Part shown: positions 24,591 to 35,772 of the stretch, piece after piece
How positions within the stretch are numbered: the stretch's first letter is position 1
Layout: each line of letters starts with the position of its first letter
Assembly (NCBI RefSeq): GCF_011075055.1
Contig: NC_058149.1
Location: 697,001 to 761,000, forward strand
DNA: 64,000 nt
Direction: 5' to 3'
From: Mangifera indica
Lineage: Eukaryota; Streptophyta; Magnoliopsida; Sapindales; Anacardiaceae
Notes under the pieces: generated by a model
Seen by the model: the letters and a program-made list of their open reading frames with translations, nothing else
What the model was told of the DNA's origin: nothing
Database searches by the model: none
Position numbers and translations under genes: made by a program

Positions 24591-24593
24591 AAA

Positions 24594-25175
24594 GGGATAT
24601 TAATTAAAATAGGCAAAATTTTTCCGCTTATACCTTTTAGACAAACGCACAGTACTTTTATTTTTATAAGCAAATTTTTTTGTAACTCTAAAAATATCCT
24701 CCCAGCCCTGTATACGTAGGCGTTGGAAGGAAAACTTGAGTGCGTGAGTGCGTGCGGAGTGCGTGCGGTGCGCGCACCCTTTCTTTTAAATATATATATA
24801 TATATATATATTAAATATTATAATATTTAATATAATATATATAAATAATAATAATAATTTTTAAATATATATTATATATAATAATATAATATTATATATA
24901 TATATAATATATGTACAGTGCACTGCACACTGTGCACTGTGTACAGTGCGCGCACTGCACACGCACTCCGCACGCACTCACGCACGCACTCACGCACTCT
25001 GCGCGCACTCCACACGCACCCACGCACTCAAACCTTCCTTCCAGTGCCTACGTATACAGGGCTGGGAGGGTATTTTTGGAGTTACAAAAAAATTTGCTTA
25101 TAAAAGTAAAACTACTGTGCGTTTACCTAAAAAAGTATAAGCGGAAAAATTTTTGTCTATTTTAATTAATATCCC
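24594..25175. mobile_element. Long inverted-repeat element with GC-rich CACGCACT arms
   Basis: The left arm runs from GGGATATTAATTAAAATAG (24594) through TTTTTCCGCTTATAC, AAACGCACAGTA, CCTCCCAGCCCTGTATACG and then GTGCGTGAGTGCGTGCGG. The right arm is the inverse: CCGCACGCACTCACGCAC, CGTATACAGGGCTGGGAGG, TACTGTGCGTTT, GTATAAGCGGAAAAATTTTTG and TTTTAATTAATATCC near 25175. Arms are about 190-200 bp and closely matched. The core (24790-24912) is almost pure (AT)n, followed by GTACAGTGCACTGCACACTGTG palindromes. Flanks CCCCTCAAA and CCCATCAAA match at 8 of 9 positions, a possible 9-bp target duplication. No protein is encoded; frames of 60-84 codons at 24911-25165 come from the GCAC repeats. Confidence 0.8.
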
Positions 25176-25179
25176 CCAT

Positions 25180-26300
25180 CAAATATGTTATATAATTTTA
25201 AATTTTGTTTTTTATTTAAAAATCAATCGGACAAATGTCTATATTAATTTTTGTATCTAAAACTTATAAAAGTAATATTATATGTACTAATAATATAAAA
25301 TAAATGTTAAGGTGTGATTAACTGTTAGCTTATTTTTAATTTAAAATTATTTAATTATATAAAGACACAGTAATATTTAAATTTATATTTGTATCTATTA
25401 TAGTGCATAAAATATTATTAAAATTGTAAGGACATTTCGTAAAGTGATGTATTACAATGCAATAAAACTATATATACTTATTTTAGGTATATAAATATAT
25501 ACACACTTATTTATGTCATCATATAATTGAACGATTTTGAATTAAAGATAAAATAACATTTAATCATCCGATAATACGTATAACTGTGTATATATATATA
25601 TTCAAAGTAAATATATATAGTATTGATAGTCTAGTACTCAAACTAATTGAAATTTTTATACTCAAACTAATGATAATCTAGTACTCAAAGGACCGATTTG
25701 GCCAATGAATTAGACTAGTGTCATTAATATGATATAATTAAAATTATAAAATAAGTTTTAATTATGCAACATAAATATGATATCAATATGATTAAACTAG
25801 ATTAATATGATCATTGAACTAATTTTTTGTCACTATTAACCTAATTCAACCCTTTTATTAATTTGATCTAAGGGATGAAAGGATCTTTCAGCAATGACTC
25901 ATCTCATACCTGGTTTGACACCAGTTCCCAGTCAGACTGGTTGGACCGGACGATTTAATCAGGTTTAAACAAGTTCGTTAGTACAACGGGTCACACAATA
26001 GAGAAAGTGTTTGATTAAAACGGTGACGTATAGTAAACAAATATGAAAATATCTGCATTGCAGCATTTTTTCCTTCTCACAACGGCTAGTTTCCAGTGAC
26101 CGTTAGATTTAAACCCAAAATTCAAACTCTGAAAACGATCGCTAACACTGTCTCTTCAATAAAACACAAATCAAAACCAAATTCTTCAAAAAAATTCGCA
26201 AATCTACAGTCTCGCTTCTCAAAGCAGCAATCTACAATCAAACCCTCTTGCCAAAAGTCCTGAAATTCAAGAATCCATCACCAAAACCCTGAGAAAATCA
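25180..26300. other. AT-rich spacer and promoter region
   Basis: The stretch 25270-25620 carries AT-rich MITE-family sequence in two orientations. From about 26130 to 26306 the sequence becomes C/A-rich with ACAAATCAAAACC-like runs, typical of a plant 5' UTR for the gene that starts at 26307. No clear TATA box was identified. Confidence 0.4.
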
Positions 26301-26306
26301 AAGAAA

Positions 26307-28655
26307 ATGGTGTATACTTACACACCCACATACTACTCTTCACTTCATGACTCAATCGCTTCTCTTTGCAAGACCATTCTGCCACTTTCATTCAAGAAGA
26401 GGCGGTGGTTGCCAGCGGTGGATCACAAGCTAGCGAAGCAGCAATCTGATAATCTCAAGTGGCAGCAGGATTCGTTCCACCAGATTTTGAACTTGATGGG
26501 ACTGCACAAAGAGGGGATTCTTGGTGAAAGTGAAGTTGCTGCGTTTAGAGCTAGTTTGCTTGAGACCCTTATAGCTTCTCCAGCTGAACAAGAACAGGCT
26601 GTTATTTTGAGAGATAAGTTGGTGTTCTTGCAGGTAAATGGTTTAAAATTTTATAGGAATAAGACCATGAATATGCAGAAAATGAACTTAATTTGCTTTT
26701 GTAGGAGCTTCTTTATGCGAAATGCATTTCGGTCGATGAGTACCATTCTTCGAAGAGGCCATTGTTACAGCGGTTGGCAGTACAAGGAGCTGAGATTGAG
26801 GCAAGAGATGTGATTGTTGCGAATCCAAAAGATGGAAAAGATAACTCAGAAGAAGAATGGTCAGTCATTGACTTGAAGGATGATGAGAAAGGCCAAATGA
26901 GCAAGGAAAATTTGCATATGAAGAACAAGTTGAAGCACAACATCTCTGCAATGAGGCAAATCAAGGAAGCAGCTTCAGTCTTTAGCTTTGGATCATCTCA
27001 GAAAAAACATGGAGAAGAGAAGCATAAAGAAAACCCTGTCTGGGATAGTCAGTTGAAGCATAAAGAAAGCGAAACACAGTCAATTCTTATGCAGGAAAGC
27101 TTACAGAATGAGTCATCCATCAAAGGAAATGGTGGCAACAGTGTTAAAAAGGCTAAGAGAAAACCCTTTAGAACTTTGTTTCATAGAGAGGGACATGGTG
27201 GAGGTGAAAATGGTGTTGATTTTGAGGAGAGAGCATCAAAATGGGCTAAAAAACAATGGGGATTTGAGGGTTTGAAGAAATGGAAGAGAAATGATTCAGA
27301 GGATGAGACTGCACCTCTGCCTCTCAGTGAAAGATCAGACTCAGAAGCTTATTTGGAATCCTGCAAGCTTGTTTCAAGCCCCATTGGAGAGGGACCCAAC
27401 ACAAGAGATATCAAGAAGAAGTTGCATTCAAATGGCTCTCCATCAGATTTCTTCATTGACAAGGTCCAAAATCTGCTTAAATGCTGCTTAAAACTATATG
27501 CCATATCTAACAAGACTTAGCTATTTTTTTTTTATCTGCAGGTTCTAGGGGACAAGATAAAGAAGGAGTTATCCAGAATTCAATCAGAACTCAGCACCAC
27601 AAACCCAAATCTAAAATTCTCGTAAGCATATTCGATGAAACTGTATTTTGATTAGTGTTTAGGGTTAGTTAAAGAGATTCTCCACTTTGCACGGTTGGTT
27701 GATGTAATTTATGATGGTGGTTTCATTAGGAATGATCAAATTGAAGCAATTTCCACCAAGCTTCCCGTGGACAAAGCTGACCTGAAAAAGTTCTTTCCCA
27801 AGTGAGGCCAGCCTGCAACTGTATCTTGTTTCTTTATGGGCACATAAGCACTTTTGACTCTGCAAATCACTCACTACCTAAATCACACCCAACTTTATTA
27901 ATATAAATAAAAGGTTGATTTAATCAAAAGTGAAGCATAACTTAGTGTTAATATAATAAATCAGCCCTAAGTTTATCATATACGTTTCTGCTTTAATGTT
28001 TATAATTTTGTCTAGGATGATCTAATATGTTGAACAAAGTCTTAATATTAACAATTCAATGAAGTCTTAATATGAACAAGGGTTAGTTGCACAAGTGTTT
28101 TTTTAGAGATCGATAACACTGTTTTAAAACCCTAACTGGATTGGTCAGTCTAATTGGGTATCGTTGTTAAATATTATTTGAATCATAGTTAAAACTCATT
28201 TTAGTTATTGAACTAGAGTGACATAGGGTTCAACCACCTAAGTTAGATTAATCTGATCATCATGTTGACGTCATATTGATATCACTAGTCCAATCGGCCG
28301 TCAAGACCATTTGACGCACAAATTGGCCTGATTTGGTTAACAATGATTCAAAGTTTCTTTTCTAGCTTATCACTCTTCTGAATTGTGGTTTTTTTTTTTT
28401 TTTCTGGTTCTCTTTGAATGGTGAAGGTCATGGTGTGATAGGTATGGTGATGTTGTATTGGATGTGGTGAAGAAAGAATTCAAGGACCATGTAGGAGAAA
28501 TGGAGAGTATGCGAAATGCTGCCAGAGAGAAGCATGGCAACTCATCACGATGGACGACATTTGAAGATGATGATGTTGATGAAAATTGTCACCCAAATCT
28601 CTTTGCTCACCAGGATCGTTCATTTGAAGTTATGAAGAAAAAATTTACTTCTTAG
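26307..28655 (+). CDS. Conserved-looking plant protein of unknown function, five exons
   Basis: Exons 26307-26633, 26705-27463, 27542-27621, 27730-27801 and 28442-28655 join in frame with GT..AG introns and give 483 residues. I do not recognise the family by name. The N-terminal 130 residues look folded: MVYTYTPTYYSSLHDSIASL, a basic KKRRW cluster, then KWQQDSFHQILNLMGLHKEGI and LLYAKCISVDEYHSSKRPLL. The middle (about 140-330) is charged and probably disordered, with many KH, EEK and SE stretches, a KRKPFRTLFHREGHGG segment, and ERASKWAKKQWGFEGLKKWK around residues 275-295. The C-terminal part (about 360-480) is helical: LGDKIKKELSRIQSELS, STKLPVDKADLKKFFPK, YGDVVLDVVKKEFKDHV. There is no signal peptide or membrane segment. 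It is convergent with the RING gene at 30.2 kb. Confidence 0.8.
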
Positions 28656-30232
28656 AATGGTGAAAGCAGCCACCAATAACCTGGAAAAGAATCCCTTTTT
28701 CCAGGATTGTAATGAGAAAAATGTATGCAACCTGAGGACTGAACCAGCCTTTTCAGAAGAGCATAATCCATTCTGGACACCAACTCATGGATCTTCTTTG
28801 TTGAAATAGCTGAAAGCAGGCAGTGTTGTTAGTATCTTCATATAAATACTTGCTTCTCTTATTTTGTAAGAACACTATTCTTCAAGGTAGTACTGCGGAA
28901 GTTTACTTGTAAAAGGAAGATTATACATCTATTTTCTTTTTGCAAACATCATTCTCACTTATCCGCAAACATGATCATTTTTGCAAACTTGATGCTTTTG
29001 CAATCAAGGTGGATTTGATCAAAGATAAGAAGAGTCAAAAAGAGACTCGAGCTCAAATTAAATTTATAATGCTCTGATCGAATTAAATTAGAGCTCAAAT
29101 TAAAGTTATAATGCTCTGATCGAATTAAATTAGCAAACGCATATTGTCTCTAGAGGCCATCAACAAAATAAATAGTATCATTAACAAAATAACCAATGTG
29201 ACCGGATAAACAAATTAGTCAATCTTAGACTTAAACTAAAAATTCAATTCAAATTGGATCCACTCTATTTGTGATGGTGTTAATACTTCAAGTGATTAAA
29301 TAATTTTGATTTAAATAACATTTATAATAAATAACATATTATGTATTTCAAGTCACTTTCAAAGAAACTAAATCCACAACTACTCCAACCATGCTTTTTA
29401 CTTACCATTCTTTGCCTAAAAGTCCAAGGGGAACAAAGTAATCATGATAAGACCAGTTACCACCCAGCATCTTTTCTTTTTTTCAATTCACACCTAACCC
29501 CAAAGAATAATTGATAAAATTTTGGTATCAATTCTTTTCTTCAAGAGTCAGCTCTATCCTTAATACCTGGGAATTCTTTAAAATATGTTTACCTCTATAA
29601 AAGTACTGTGCTATCTTGTAGTAATCTCCTTAAAGATATAGCTGCCTTAACAATAACATTTTTCACAATGATAACCGGGAGTCTGAGAAAAGGAGAGTCC
29701 GCCCATGACCAAATGGATAAATACAGGGCTAGACACAACAACAGCCAACTTGACTTCAGCGTTTACCTTGAACAAGCTGAGCCCATGCAAGGATGGGCCC
29801 AACCAACTTGACTTAATCAAGTCGTCAGTAATTTATTCTCACTAATAAACTTTTTTTCATCTCCGACATAATATCCCTTGTTCGGGTTGTTTGGGCTCGA
29901 TTTGAATCCACCCGTATCTAAAAACATAAGTGGTACCTTGTGTAAATGAAACATCAAGTAACATAAATGTTTGGGATCCAAAAATTGGTTCTATTACACA
30001 CACAAAAGAGGTGATATAACAGCAGGATGAAAGAATTGCTGCTATGCCAGCAAAATTTCATTTCCTTAACTGCTATGAATAAAGTTCCACAGAGCTACAT
30101 CATGTGAATGAGATACCTCAAGATAGGAGTATTCTGCATCATAACAAGAAATTTCAATACGGTACACAACAGCTATTATACAACATTTAAAGGGGAAAAA
30201 TCTCACTATTTACATTGATATTTACAAACCTA
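28656..30232. other. 3' UTR and intergenic spacer with a 42-bp tandem duplication
   Basis: The first 300 bp are probably 3' UTR. A 42-bp unit starting GAGCTCAAATTAAA occurs twice in a row at 29049-29090 and 29091-29132, with one visible T/G difference. A 67-codon frame at 29608-29811 has no known motif. The segment 29990-30232 is probably the 3' UTR of the minus-strand RING gene. Confidence 0.5.
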
Positions 30233-33200
30233 TTAAATGTTAGGAGTTTCTGTGTTAGATGATTCAATAGCAACCTGTCGAACATCTCCTCGACAAAGTG
30301 GACATACCCTGTAAACACGAATAGAGAGAGGGAGCAGAAAAAACCTATTAGAAAAGGAAAAAAAAAAAAGCTTGGATACATGAACCATGAGGAAAAGAAA
30401 TGGCAACATATGTAAAGTTGAGCATGATGAAGACAGTACCCGTGTATCTCTTTTAGCCATTTATCAACACAGGACATGTGATATTCATGGTGGCAAGGAA
30501 GAACTCGTATTTTATCCCCTTCCTCGTACTCAGCAAGGCAAATGTAACATCTAACAAACAGAAGCAATTAGTTAAAATAATAAATTCTTATTAAACAAAT
30601 AATCGATCATAGCAATCACACGGCAGAATAATTAGCAACTTTTAGTCCTCCACAGCAAACACAAATGCTGTGTTATTATATTCCATTTGAGCTAAATATA
30701 AGCACTTCATTCTAAAGCTTAAATAAATAGAGGAGCTTACTGTTCAACATCATCCCCACCACACCCAGCTTTGTCCACCTTCTTGTGATTTTTGAGTGGT
30801 AAAGAGTCAACAACTGATTCTGGGGCAGGGAGTGAGACCATAGAAAGAGAAAGTGATACAGGTTGGCGATGAATTTCATCCAAAACCTGCAAATATCATA
30901 TATATATAAAGCTAAGAAATCCAGTTATATATTATATTATTGTTGTTGTTGTTATTATTATTATTAAATTCTAATGAACAAATAACAGAAACAGATGAAT
31001 GAAATCAATACTTCCTGGCCCATTATTAAGAAAGATATGTGAAGATCAATGATCTCTCATATTATACCCAGAAATTATTGGTCCTTTTGAGATAGAATCA
31101 CATAAAAATATATTTGCTTTTATCATCCAGATACAGGCACTTTAAATAAGAGAAACAATAACACATCCTTGCAGAAGAAAATAAACTTAAATAGTTAGGC
31201 AGGAATTGAAAAAACTGACTTTTACAGGACTTTTACAGGACATGAATAATTTCACAAGAAAAGAGTTTGAGATAAGATTCACATATACATGCTCTTTGTT
31301 TCAAGGCTCATCGACATGTAGTATAAGCTGGCCCTTCCATCTATTTGTCACCAGCAGTCCAGCCAAACATTCACATACAACAGATATATACGAAAGCAGA
31401 ATATAGCCCAAGACAAATAACAAAGAAAAAAATGTGATCTGATGACATAAATTATATGAGTTGGCCGAAATACGTACAAGTGGTTAAGGAATTTACCTCA
31501 AACAGAGCTTCAGCAAGCATGACTATTCGTGATATTGTACGAGAATTAGACTCATCACTCATCATAAATGACTCACATGAGCATGAACCATCAGGATGCA
31601 TACCAGATGGGCAGAAGTTAGTTTGCCGATTCTCATCAAGACCAGAGCGAAGTCTTTCCCAAATCTGCGAAGCAATATATAAAGTTATTCAAGCTGTAAA
31701 AATGAAAATATTGTTATCATTAGCTTCCATTCCCCATTATCTACTTAAACAACAACAGAGTGTGAGAAAGATAAAATAATGAGAAAGGAAAACTGAACTT
31801 AAACCATCATTTCATTAACTACTAAATTGACAATGTAAACCAGAGTGAAACACAGAGACTAAAATGATGTTAAAATACATGTGAAATAAATAACTGTAAG
31901 AGAATTATTGGAGATAGATAACAAGAAGCACATAATTTTTTATTTTAAAAATAATTTACGGTAATATTGCTGTATACCACAGACCACAGAACGATTAAAC
32001 CCAACCTACAAATCATTTAGCTGATTTTCATTATTGATAGCACATTGGATAAAAAAAAAAAATTATAATTTTCTAAAACTGAAACACTCAGGATATTACC
32101 TCAGATCTTGAGTGTCGTCTTCGTTCATTCAAGCTGTGAATTCTACTGCCCATGTAACCTGAATCACCTCTTGTACCGTCATCAAAGAAGTCACCACTTA
32201 AATCAAGGAGCCATCTGTCATGAGATCCAAGATCGTCAGCATCATTCGCAGAGAAAACAATGGTTGGCGAGTCAGTAAGCCTCCTAGAACTGCGCCTTGA
32301 AAAAGCATCCCAAAATAATCTCCTACTATTCCTTCTGACTTCACGGTTACTAGAATCAGCACTGCCACTAGACAAAACGCTGGAAGAGATACTCACAACA
32401 TCAACATGCAGCACACTTCCATCAGGCCGGCTTTGTTCCCTATTAGACACAAGAAACCCTAAACCAGCAGGCATTGCCCCTCTAACAGATTCATCTGCTA
32501 GTGAGTGAAAAGTTACAGGTAAATCAGGGACATGAGAAACAGAAGAATTATGGGCTGTCGTTATTTCACTTGCATGGTTCTCAGCAGACACTCCATCAGA
32601 GCGAGAATCTCCAAGCGTCTGAGAGGATGAACTACTTGGCCCAGGACAGATTTGAGATACACCCTTTTCTGAATTGTCAATACCATTGACTGCATTCTTG
32701 TTAGCCGAATGATTTACAGAGACAGAGTCTGAAGTTTCTTGTTCTTTAAATGAAGTACTAGCTGTAGTACTATTTCTATCCCTATAAGATTCATGAGGAC
32801 TAGAATTAGCACTTACCAGATGAGGACAAATTAACTCCTTACTATGAGCTAAACATTTTCCATGATTGCTAGTCTCAACATTTCTTCTACCATTTTCATC
32901 AGAAGCATATCCACTGGCTGCAATGCTGCTTCCAGATGAGGCTCCAGTTTCAGTACTAGGGCTGCAAAACTGTGTTCCTGTGCTGCTAATCAAAGAACCT
33001 CCAGGGAGATTTCGGACCAAATCAGTGAAAGGAGGAAAATTTTCGGCTGAACTCACTGGATATACATTCGAATACTCCTGCATCAAGAGGGGATAAAATC
33101 AATACATGAGTCCCTCTACTTCTTACTAGAATTACCATGCAAAAATAATGATAGAACAAGGTATAAAATCTATCATGACAACAAAATCCACAAAAAAGTT

Positions 33201-34072
33201 TTAGCCGTCACTGATTTGGCCATGATGCCGAAATGAGAACCAAGAAGGTTCCCCGGTTGATTCCTATACAATTGAATGGCCATGATGCCCAATTGCTTTC
33301 ATAGCTATTCCAGAACTTCAAAAACATTTCGATAGTTATGATAATCCATTGATAAGCAAACACTGCATTTAAAAGCTAAATAGGCCCGTGAACGTAAAAA
33401 GGACCCAAATTGCAATGTCAACTCGAAGCAAAGGAGGAGTTTACTGTCTCAATCAAACATAAAAAAATTAAATACCATAAAAGGGGCTCTCTCAATACTA
33501 ATCTAAACATGTATAGAACTTACTTCAAAACCTCACACACCAACAAAATTTACTTTACAACAAAACTAACACCAAACCAGTTCAAAAGTTCATCTCCCAA
33601 TCAATCATATAACCATTCCAAACCCTATCTATCTCTTAAAAATGAAGTGATATAAACAATTTCAACAATAAATAATGATTAACAAAATCCCAATCATAAA
33701 TTTTACACTAAATTATCCTCGCAGTCCCAAAGCAACAAAATAAAAATTCAAGCTTCAACAAGAAAATAACCCAACAGCCCCAAAGTCAAATACTTTATAA
33801 ATGGGTAAATTTCAAACCGATCAAAAAAGCTAAAAACTCACAAAATTAGACACTAATTTCATCGCCTATACGAAAAAGAAAGCTGAAAAAAAAAAAAAGC
33901 GCAAACAGAATTGACGGATAAGGACGATGACTACGATACCGGCTAACGGTACCTCGATGGGAGCAGCTCGAGAATTGGAGCAACCGCAAAGGAGGGAAGA
34001 GAGAAGTTTTGATCGGCGATTGACCCCGGTACGAGAATGACCCGACCCGTGTCTGCTGTTGCCCGAACCCAT
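30233..34072 (-). CDS. RING-H2 E3 ubiquitin ligase, six exons, long disordered region
   Basis: Minus-strand exons 34072-33953, 33077-32100, 31664-31497, 30886-30741, 30550-30440 and 30308-30233 join in frame, giving 532 residues. The start is ATG at 34072, giving [20 protein letters not shown]. The C-terminal RING-H2 has C472, C475, C490, H492, H495, C498, C510 and C513 ([20 protein letters not shown] then HEYHMSC and CPLCR), split between exons 5 and 6. Before it lies a long Ser/Asn/Gly-rich region (about 45-340) with [30 protein letters not shown] and then [13 protein letters not shown]. These look like conserved islands of a plant RING family that I cannot name. No membrane segment is seen, although an N-terminal Gly after Met could be myristoylated (MGSGNS); that is inference. 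Intron 1 is about 875 bp. Mutator-like elements start 113 bp upstream of the start codon. Confidence 0.85.
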
Positions 34073-34184
34073 TTGAGTGAGAAAAGGAAAGAGAAAAATG
34101 AGAGATTTTGAACTTTTGAAGTCCTTGGAGTCACCCACAAGCGTTCACACAAATTTTACACTAGAATTTATTTTATAATCAATA

Positions 34185-34920
34185 GGCCAAAACCCTATGT
34201 CCCACCCAAGGATTGCTATTTTCGCAAGTATCCCCCTTTAACTTTGAAACATCAAATAAACACCTATGAATTGTTAAATTTAACTGTAATAAAGATAAAA
34301 TTGTTATTTTATCTATAATATTAAAAATAAACTAAAATATAATCTCATTTTTCTACCACAAACTTTGAAAACTAAAAGTTTTCTCTAAACCGAAGTTTTA
34401 AAAAATAATAGTTTCCCACTAAGGTTTGGTTTCCAGATCTCCGACGCCAAATCCGACAACATTGTTGGTCATCTATCCCTTTCGAAGCTTCATCTCCCTC
34501 TGGCAGTCTCTCTCCACCTATTTGGAGATCCATTCAACGTCGATTTTCTTCTAAAAGACGAAGCTCTTCGTCTCCCATCGTCTTCCAAGTCTCATTCGAC
34601 ACCAATCGGACATCCACATAGATGGAGAGAGACCTTTGGAGGGAGAGGAAGCTTTGGCAGGGATAAATGACCAGCAACGACGCCAGATTTAGCATCAAAA
34701 ATCTGAAAACCAAACCCTATGGGAAAACTATCATTTTTAAAAATTTAAGTTGGGGGAGAACTTTTAGTTTTTAAAGTTTAGAGGGGGAAAAGAGATAAAA
34801 TTTTAAAGAATTATGATTCCGTTAAATTTAACTGCTTATGGATAGATATTTGAGATTTTTAAAGTTAAAGGGGGAATACTTGAGAAAACAACAATCCTTG
34901 GGTGGGAAATAAAACATTGG
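34185..34920. mobile_element. Mutator-like inverted-repeat element in the RING gene promoter
   Basis: The left end is GGCCAAAACCCTATGTCC then CACCCAAGGATTGCTATTTT. The right end, reversed, is CCCAATGTTTTATTTCC then CACCCAAGGATTGTTGTTTT. The arms extend inward for about 230 bp (for example TAATCTCATTTTTCTACC against GAGATAAAATTTTAAAG). The terminal sequence and layout match the elements at 5846 and 40985. I found no convincing 9-bp target duplication. The left end lies only 113 bp from the start codon of the minus-strand RING gene, so part of the element may fall in its leader or core promoter. Confidence 0.7.
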
Positions 34921-34955
34921 GATTGTGACATGACAAAATTTTATTAATTTTTTAA

Positions 34956-35763
34956 GGCCAAATCACTTATCCCCACCCGACGTGTAGTTTAATCTGTAAC
35001 TGATACATATTAACTTTCAAAAATCTATACTCACTTATAAGTTAATTTTTATTAAAATTTTTAATTAAGACTAGAGATAAAAGTTATTATTTTAACAATA
35101 ATATTTATAAAATACATAATTAATTATTTTTTATCCCTAAATTTTAAAAACTAATATTTCACCCTTGGTTAAAGTTTTTAGTTTTGAAAAATGACAATTT
35201 CCCCCAAAACCTTTTCTCTCCTCCTTGGTGACATCTCCGACCAACGACAGCCTCTACGAAACTCCCTAACCCATCTTCAACCACCACCTTGGTTTGGGTT
35301 CGTCTAAATTAGACAAATCCAGATCGTCTAGATGAAGCATTGGCTAGATGAAGATTGTCTACTGACGCTTCATCTGGACGATGTCTTCATCTTTCAGACA
35401 GTAAAGTGGTGGCTAGAGATGAGTTAGAGAGTTTCATGGAGGTCGTTGGTAGCCAGAGATATTGTCAGATAGGAATGGAAAGAAAACCCTAAGTTTTTTT
35501 TGGAGGGGGGGGGGGGGAGAGAATACGACTTTTTAAAACTAAAAAATTTTAACCAGTGGTGAAATTACTAGTTTTTAAAACTTAAGAGTGAAAATTTAAT
35601 GAATTATATTTCTTTAATATTAATGTTAAAATAATGATATTATTACTAACCCTAATTAAAAATTTTAACAAAAATAAATTTTAGATGGAGTTTTAAATTT
35701 TTTAAAATTAGCAGGTATCAGCAAAAGTTCACTATACTTTAGGTGAGAGATTGTCATTTGGCC
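34956..35763. mobile_element. Mutator-like inverted-repeat element (808 bp)
   Basis: The left end is GGCCAAATCACTTATCCC then CACCCGACGTGTAGT. The right end, reversed, is GGCCAAATGACAATCTC then TCACCTAAAGTATAGT. Flanking 9-mers ATTTTTTAA and ATTCTTTTA agree at seven of nine positions, so an old target duplication is possible. A run of 13 G lies at 35505-35517. The inner sequence includes inverted CTTCATCTGGACGATG and CATCGTC-like segments. No transposase is encoded. It lies 35 bp from the element at 34185-34920. Confidence 0.7.
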
Positions 35764-35772
35764 ATTCTTTTA

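Noticed and set aside
24911..25165. Overlapping plus-strand frames rich in His, Thr and Ala
   Set aside because: They arise from the GCACGCACTCAC repeat in the arm of the inverted-repeat element, are open in all three frames, and have no domain.
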